Positions 57,278-64,000 of a DNA stretch of 64,000 nucleotides are shown here, piece by piece (the first letter of the stretch is position 1; each line of letters starts with the position of its first letter). Below the pieces are notes generated by a model. That model searched no databases. It saw nothing but the letters and a program-made list of their open reading frames with translations, and was not told the DNA's origin. This DNA comes from Neoarius graeffei (Eukaryota > Chordata > Actinopteri > Siluriformes > Ariidae): positions 57,410,059 through 57,474,058 of the forward strand of contig NC_083574.1 of NCBI RefSeq assembly GCF_027579695.1, in the 5' to 3' direction. Both the position numbers and the translations under genes were made by a program.

Positions 57278-58881
57278 CAGTGGTGCTTGAAAGTTTGTGA
57301 ATCCTATAGAATTTTCTATATTTCTGCATAAATATGACCTAAAACAACATCAGCTTTTCACACAAGTCTTAAAAGTAGATAAAAATAGCCCAGTTAAACA
57401 AATGAGACAAAAATATTATACTTTGTCATTTATTTATTGAGGAAAATGATCCAATATTACATATCTGTGAATGGCAAAAGTATGTGAACCTCTAGGATTA
57501 GCAGTTAATTTGAAGGTGAAATTAGAGTCAGATGTTTTCAATCAGTGGGATGATAATCCAGTGTGAGTGGGCACCCTGTTTTATTTAAAGAACAGGGATC
57601 TATCAAAGTCTGATCTTCACAACACATGGTTGTGGAAGTGTATTATGGCATGAAAAAAGGAGATTTCTGAGGACCTCAGAAAAAGCATTGTTGATGCTCA
57701 TCAGGCAGGAAAAGGTTACAAAACCATCTCTGAAGAGTTTGGACTCCACCAATCCACAGTCAGACAGATTGTGTACAAATGGAGGAAATCCAAGACCATT
57801 GTTACCCTCCCCAGGAGTGGTTGACCAACAAAGATCACTCCAAGAGCAAGGCGTGTAATAGTCGGCGAAGTCACAAAGGACCCCAGGGTAACTTCTAAGC
57901 AACTGAAGGCCTCTCTCACATTGGCTAATGTTCATGACTCCACCATCAGAAGAACACTGAACAACAACGGTGTGCATGGCAGGGTTGCAAGGAGAAAGCC
58001 ACTGCTCTCCAAAAAGAACACTGCTGCTCATCTGCAGTTTGCTAAAGATCACGTGGACAAGCCAGAAGGCTATTGGAAAAATGTTTTATGGACGGATGAG
58101 ACCAAAATAGAACTTTGTGGTTTAAATGAGAAGCATTATGTTTGGAGAAAGGAAAACACTGCATTCCAGCATAAGAACCTTATCCCATCTGTGAAACATG
58201 GTGGTGGTAGTATCATGGTTTGGGCCTGTTTTGCTGCATCTGGACCAGGACAACTTGCCATCATTGATGGAACAATGAATTCTGAATTATACCAGTGAAT
58301 TCTAAAGGAAAATATCAGGACATCTGTCCATGAACTGAATCTCAAAAAAAGGTGGGTCATGCAGCAAGACAACGACCCTAAGCACACAAGTCGTTCTACC
58401 AAAGAATGGTTAAAGAAGAATAAAGTTAATGTTTTGGAATGGCCAAGTCAAAGTCCTGACCTTAATCCAATGGAAATGTTGTGGAAGGACCTGAAGCAAG
58501 CAGTTCATGTGAGGAAACCCAACAACATCCCAGAGTTGAAGCTCTTCTGTATGGAGGAATGGGCTAAAATTCCTCCAGACTGGTGTACAGGACTGATCAA
58601 CAGTTACTGGAAACGTTTAGTTGCAGTTATTGCTGCACAAGGGGGTCACACCAGATACTGAAAGCAAAGGTTCACATACTTTTGCCATTCACAGATATGT
58701 AATATTGGATCATTTTCCACAATAAATAAATGACCAAGTATAATATTTTTGTCTCATTTGTTTAACTGGGTTCTCTTTATCTACTTTTAGGACTTGTGTG
58801 AAAATGTGATAATGTTTTAGGTCATATTTATGCAGAAATATTGAAAATTCTAAAGGGTTCACAAACTTTCAAGCACCACTG
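57278..58881 (+). mobile_element. Tc1-like transposon with broken transposase
   Basis: Same family as 36041-37610, with TA flanks (57276-57277 and 58882-58883). The ATG at 57644 is followed at once by a stop (ATGGCATGA), but the rest is readable: [72 protein letters not shown] and [20 protein letters not shown], up to the stop at 58661. Confidence 0.87.
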
Positions 58882-59248
58882 TAGTCTTGTGGTCACGCAT
58901 AATGAGTGTATGAGCAGAATGCGCACAGGGAGGTTGGCAGGTAGGCCATCCAGCCATTTCATTTGGAACGAATGAAATGATTGGACGGGCTTTTTACAGC
59001 CCTACGACTGCCACAGATGAGATGATGGATTTTTTTTTTTTTAATCGTCAGAGCATTTGATTTCATTGCTGTCAGGGTGTAACGAGAATTTGAAGACAAA
59101 AACTGTTTCTAAAAAATTACTTGCCCCGCCTTTAAATGTAGTAGGAACATTAGGGTGCATCAGTTGCCCCCTAAAAATGAAAAGTTCCTCCGATCATGAT
59201 GCATTTTTGTTTTTATGTTCCTTTTGGTAAGAAAACACACTGGGTGAA

Positions 59249-59620
59249 ATCTCATCTCATCTCATTATCTCTAGCCGCTTTATCCTTCTACAGGGTCGCA
59301 GGCAAGCTGGAGCCTATCCCAGCTGACTACGGGCGAAAGGCGGGGTACACCCTGGACAAGTCGCCAGGTCATCACAGGGCTGACACATAGACACAGACAA
59401 CCATTCACACTCACATTCACGGTCAATTTAGAGTCACCAGTTAACCTAACCTGCATGTCTTTGGACTGTGGGGGAAACTGGAGCACCCGGAGGAAACCTA
59501 CGCGGACATGGGGAGAACATGCAAACTCTGCACAGAAAGGCCCTCGCCGGCCACGGGGCTCGAACCCGGACCTTCTTGCTGTGAGGCGACAGCGCTAACC
59601 ACTACACCACCGTGCCGCCC
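59249..59620 (-). mobile_element. Family A SINE, copy 12
   Basis: Full-length minus-strand copy with GAGAT tail. No clear target duplication was found. Confidence 0.82.
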
Positions 59621-59639
59621 ATTTTTAGTACATATTCTA

Positions 59640-60326
59640 AATATATTATCAAGCACAGTTTGAGTTTTAGCTGTTCATTGAATCATTGTTCAACTACTTT
59701 TAAACAATACAAATGTATTACGAATCACATTAATGCTTCTCAATCCCTTGCAAAGGTTCTTAACATGATCTCTGGGTCACAAGAAATCAACATTGTGATT
59801 CAAAGGTCTCTGCACTGGCTCCCAGTGAGCTATAGAACTGACTTTAAGGCATTACTTCTTCTATTTAAAACATTAAATGGGATGGGACCCAGCTACCTAC
59901 TGGATATGTTTCAATTATATGCACCAACTAGGTCTCTAAGATCACAGGAGAAAAACTTGCTAGTAAGCTGTCAAAACGAAGTGTGGTGAAGCAGCCTTTA
60001 GTTGCTATGCTGCTAAGCTTTGGAACCAACTTCCAGATGAGATCAAAAATGCTCCTGCTGTTGTTAGTTTTAAATCCAGGCTCAAGACAAAGCTGTTTTC
60101 AGATGCTTTCACTTGATTAATTTTTTACCTAAAGTGTAATTAATTTCCTTTGACATAATTTCTTTTAATGATTTTACTTTAATTCTTTATTTTAATTTTG
60201 GATTTTAATGATTTCACTTTTACTTTAATTCTTTGTTACTGTTCTTATGCTTTTATTTTTTGTGAAGCACACTGAATTGCCTGTGTGTATGAAATGCGCT
60301 ATACAAATAAACTTGCCTTGCCTTGA
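59640..60326 (+). mobile_element. LINE 3' end (L2/CR1-like)
   Basis: The + strand encodes SLHWLPVSYRTDFKALLLLF, TLNGMGPSYLLDM and PTRSLRSQEKNLL, then after a frame change a C-terminal FKSRLKTKLFSDAFT. The 3' UTR ends ATACAAATAAACTTGCCTTG. It is broken and 5'-truncated. Confidence 0.68.
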
Positions 60327-60959
60327 TTCAAACCTTACGCGAAAACATAAAATAAGCGTTTTTTTGGCAAAAAATGAACCTCATGGTGCCACCATTAGAC
60401 TTTTGAATATGGTCAAAACCTTTTACAGGATGTCTTTATTGGTGAAAAGGAACACCCAAACAAAAATGCGTCAGATTTTATGAAAGTGAGGGCAACTGAT
60501 GCACATCTAACAACTGATTGCGACAGAATGGAAAATATTGCTAGTGATTACTGTAGCACAGCCTGATGTGCCAGTAGCTACAATCGAAACGGCACTCTTT
60601 GTAAATACCGGAGTTAAAGAGCTGAGGGAACTCGAGCAGCTCTGAGAGGATGTTGTTGCTATGCACGCCGGCGAGCTGCGCACTCACACGAGTGGACATT
60701 TAAAGGGAAATAACAACGGGCTCTTTGTACCCAGTCAAGTTTTCGCAGATTTCATAGTATTTGATAAACTCTCAATGTGTGCTTCTGTAAAAGCGCGTTT
60801 GGGTTCACTGTGGATTTAATCACAGCGAGCATCAGACTAGATGACAAGAACAATAGGTTTTGGGCCTATTTTTTTCGGAGGAGGTTCTGTGTCCTATCTT
60901 TCCACTATAGCCAAACCCTGCCGCCATCTTGAATTTCAATGTAAATTATCTTGCAGTTT

Positions 60960-61045
60960 TTGCTTGCTATAAGGAATATTTTGTAAGACATTCCGCTCGT
61001 CTCGGGCACTTGTGACGGACATGTCGTAACATAGGAAAAACAAAA
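60960..61045 (+). other. Possible noncoding first exon of the right-edge gene
   Basis: GC-richer sequence ending in a good donor (AAAA/GTGAGT at 61045/61046). With the acceptor at 63644 it would make a spliced leader for the coding segment at 63799. Start and identity are unproven. The stretch 60330-60960 shows nothing I can name. Confidence 0.3.
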
Positions 61046-62113
61046 GTGAGTATTAAGCCACAGACTCGCTCTCGTTTTCAAAACGGTCTTTATTTAACAC
61101 TTTCCAGGTCTGGTTTAGCCAACTGGGTAGGTAGCATGTGAGCTATGTTTGGCTAGCTAGTTATTAGCAATCTTGCACGTCGGGCTGAGTTAGCTAATAG
61201 CTTAGCATTTAGCCATTTGTAGGCCCGAATTCTCTTACTCGTTTAACTAGTACTTGGTTATTATACGATAACGCGTGGCAAAAACAACGAAAAATAAATA
61301 TGCAGCAGTTTTCCCCTGGTCTTGATAGTGAGTGAAATTATAATGCTTTTAGTGTCTTTTAGCTACCGAGCTACATGCCAGTTGCCCAATTGTTACTTAT
61401 TTAGAAACACTAACTAGCAGTTAGCTCTTTAAACGAGATGGATATTCTCGCTTTACTTGGACAAGCTGCTGAAAAGCGAACTAGATAAAACTAGCTGTCT
61501 CTATTGCCAAACCGCGTTTATCAAGTTAGCAAAGCTAGCAACAACAACAAAAAAAAACCACACCACACGCTAGTATTTAATATAATAGATGAATAGTCCA
61601 CACAATGGGCTGCTTGGTATTGCTTTGGCTTTGCAAGTTTTGTTGATTTGGGTCCACCGCCCTTTTGCGTTGTTTGGATAGTTAAATGGACCGCGATATT
61701 AGCCTGTTAGCTTGGTCGCGCAATGTACAGAAACAAGTTTTCAGTCACGACGTGTTATTTATGATGATTAAAGATAGCATAAGTGTATTTAACGTCATCG
61801 GCGAGCACGCAATAGTTCCGAACGCGGAAATGTTTGGAAACCTTGCGTTGTTTTCAGCATGTGGCTTCAATTCTCTTGGCAACCGATGGGCGGCAGTCTA
61901 CACTTATTAAGAGTTACTAAGCAACTGGCCAGTTTATCAACTGTAACCTGCTGTCCGGTTTGCAGCTGTTTTAAAAGTAGATTTAGCTTTTTAAAGCGTA
62001 AAGTAACCCTGCACAGAAAATCCAGATCCTATTTAGTCTTTAAATGGTAAAATGTCTCAGTCATGCAACTCCAATCAGACCCAGTTCTTCTGTGAATCAG
62101 TATATTGCTTATC

Positions 62114-62452
62114 TCATCTCTAGCCGCTTTATTCTGTCCTACAGGGTCGCAGGCAAGCTGGAGCCTATCCCAGCTGACTACGGGCGAAAGGCGGGGTACA
62201 CCCTGGACAAGTCGCCAGGTCATCACAGGGCTGACACATAGACACAGACAACCATTCACATTCACACCTACGGTCAATTTAGAGTCGCCAGTTAACCTAA
62301 CCTGCATGTCTTTGGACTGTGGGGGAAACCCATGCGGACACGGGGAGAACATGCAAACTCCGCACAGAAAGGCCCTCGCCGGCCACGGGGCTCGAACCCG
62401 GACCTTATTGCTGTGAGGCGACAGCGCTAACCACTACACCACCGTGCCTACA
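62114..62452 (-). mobile_element. Family A SINE, copy 13
   Basis: Minus-strand copy, missing a short body segment. TTGCTTATC is repeated at the flanks (about 62106-62114 and 62454-62462). Confidence 0.82.
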
Positions 62453-62527
62453 TTTGCTTATCGTTTTCTTTAATGGGCTATTTCACACACTGGTTGTTTT
62501 TTAATTTTGTCATATATTGTTATCTTG

Positions 62528-63582
62528 GGCGGCACGGTGGTGTAGTGGTTAGTGCTGTCGCCTCACAGCAAGAAGGTCCGGGTTCGAGCCCAGTGGCCGG
62601 CGAGGGCCTTTCTGTGCGGAGTTTGCATGTTCTCCCCGTGTCCGCGTGGGTTTCCTCCGGGTGCTCCGGTTTCCCCCACAGTCCAAAGACATGCAGGTTA
62701 GGTTAACTGGTGACTCTAATGGCCCTTTTCCACTACCCTTTTTCAGCTCGCTTCAGCTCATTTCAGCCCGACACGGCTCGCGTTTCGACTACGAAAGAAC
62801 AGCACGACTCGGCTCGCTTCAGCCCTGCTTAGCCCCTAAAACTCGCACCGTTTTGAAGTGGGGCTGAAGCGAGCCAAAGCGAGCCGAGTGAGGCTGGGGG
62901 CGTGAGCAGACACTCCCCTGTGCACTGATTGGTGAGGGGGAGTGTCCTCACATGCCCACACACGCCCCACGAGCACGCTGGGATCTGTAAACACCGTAAA
63001 CCCGGAAGAAGAATAATTAAAGCCTTATGCGCCTCGCCTCATCTATACGCTCTTGCCAGTATCTGTTGGCGTTGTCAGTGACAACAAGCCACAGCACCAA
63101 GACCAGCAACACTAACGACTCCATGTCCTCCATGTTTATTGTTTACTATCCGGGTCGTGAGACTACTGCTTAAAAGCTCACTGATGTCACTGTTTGCGCT
63201 GCTTAACGACATCACGTGACGTCCACGCACTTTCGCTAACTCCACCTAATGTGTCCACCCACTTCCAGCCAGCACGGTTCAGCGCGGTTGTAGTCGAAAT
63301 GCAACTTCAATGGCCCCGCTCAGCTCGACTCAGCCCAGCTCAGCACGGCATGGCTCAGCCCAACTCAGCCGCGTTTGTAGTGGAAAAGCGGCATAAATTG
63401 ACCGTAGGTGTGAATGAGAGTGTGAATGGTTGTCTGTGTCTATGTGTCAGCCCTGTGATGACCTGGCGACTTGTCCAGGGTGTACTCCGCCTTTCGCCCG
63501 TAGTCAGCTGGGACAGGCTCCAGCTTGCCTGCGACCCTGTAGAACAGGATAAAGCAGCTAGAGATAATGAGATGAGATGAGA
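62528..63582 (+). mobile_element. Family A SINE, copy 14, split by a Harbinger-like MITE
   Basis: The SINE's own 8-bp duplication is TTATCTTG (62520-62527 and 63583-63590). Its body is cut in CTCTAAATTGACC by the element at 62720-63393. Confidence 0.87.
62720..63393. mobile_element. Harbinger-like MITE inside the SINE
   Basis: 674 bases with inverted ends TGGCCCTTTTCCACTAC and GTAGTGGAAAAGCGGCA, flanked by TAA on both sides (62717-62719 and 63394-63396). The interior has many CAGCTC/GAGCCGAG repeats and no transposase. It is younger than the SINE it cuts. Confidence 0.75.
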
Positions 63583-63644
63583 TTATCTTGTTATAATTCC
63601 TATTTGCAATAAATGACACACTTTTTTTTTTTTTTTTTTAACAG

Positions 63645-64000
63645 GTGCAAGCAGGATTGAAAGTTACACTCCATAGTATATATTCTAATAGTCCTGCAAG
63701 CGGGAAATAAAACCGCTTGTCGCATGTTGCTCATGATTTCTCAGACGTACATAGAAGCTAAATGAGCCTTCACCAGAAAGCCTGCTGGTATGAAGTAGAT
63801 GGGAGAATCCAAGAACATGGTGCTGAATGGAAGGAGACATGGCAGTAGGTTCTCCAGCAATCAGCCCGTTGGGAAGACCAGACTGCAGAATGGCCAGAGG
63901 GCCCACCTGCGCCAGAGCAAAAGCTCCCCGAGTGGCAGGAGATGCAGCCGGCGTAAGTGCTCCAAGTACAAAGAAAAAGAGTGCCTGAACTGTTCTTTCA
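63645..64000 (+). CDS. Possible first coding exon of an unrecognised gene, cut by the window edge
   Basis: A strong acceptor (long T-tract then AACAG at 63644) precedes a leader and an ATG at 63799. From there 67 codons stay open to the window end: MGESKNMVLNGRRHGSRFSS, then a Lys/Arg/Ser-rich stretch (RAHLRQSKSSPSGRRCSRRK) and CSKYKEKECLNCSF. The basic, Cys-containing composition could suit a nuclear protein, but I recognise no family. A possible donor (GTAAGT at 63953) lies inside, so the exon may end sooner. The opposite strand is also open here, so the coding call is weak. Confidence 0.35.

Noticed and set aside
61686-61910. A 74-codon + strand frame
   Set aside because: No domain, no splice context and no neighbouring support; it lies in a probable intron.

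Overview
The window is a stretch of teleost fish nuclear genome. Three things show this: vertebrate genes split by GT-AG introns, a fish-like mix of Tc1/mariner, hAT, piggyBac-like and Harbinger-like transposons with LINE and tRNA-derived SINE repeats, and almost no signal resembling prokaryotic or viral gene organisation. A catfish-like or related fish is possible from the repeat types, but I cannot fix the species.

Host genes. arpin (+, six coding exons, 240-10722, 226 aa), an inhibitor of the Arp2/3 complex, lies tail to tail with anpep (-, twenty coding exons, 28998-13653, 938 aa), the membrane aminopeptidase N. Both are also close neighbours on human 15q26, so the pairing looks like conserved synteny; AP3S2, which I recall between them in human, is not seen here. 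Further on is an F-box protein gene with an intronless reading frame (-, 42116-40992, 374 aa) and a leader with three short upstream ORFs. The right edge holds what may be the first exons of an unrecognised + strand gene (leader near 61 kb, coding from 63799).

Everything else is mostly mobile DNA, often nested. Arpin intron 2 is largely a piggyBac-like foldback element with two SINEs in it; arpin intron 3 is a composite of at least three nested DNA elements. Anpep introns 2, 7 and 10 are expanded by Tc1-like elements; intron 10 shows a LINE remnant cut by a Harbinger-like element, itself cut by a Tc1 element. At 32117-35465 lies a whole, intact RTE-like LINE (1057-aa endonuclease/reverse transcriptase ORF, perfect 12-bp target duplication), the most likely live element here. 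From 43 to 47.5 kb there is a deep nest (hAT-like element holding a MITE, a SINE, a solo LTR and another SINE), and intact or empty-site relatives in the same window prove most of the layers.

About fourteen full copies of one tRNA-derived SINE family are scattered on both strands, most with target duplications of 8-14 bp. I found no CRISPR array, operon, rRNA or convincing standalone tRNA gene, and no sign of a wholly new multi-gene system. The most useful leads are the intact LINE, the altered exopeptidase motif and GC donor in anpep, the upstream ORFs of the F-box gene, a Crypton-like fragment, and the datable nests of insertions.
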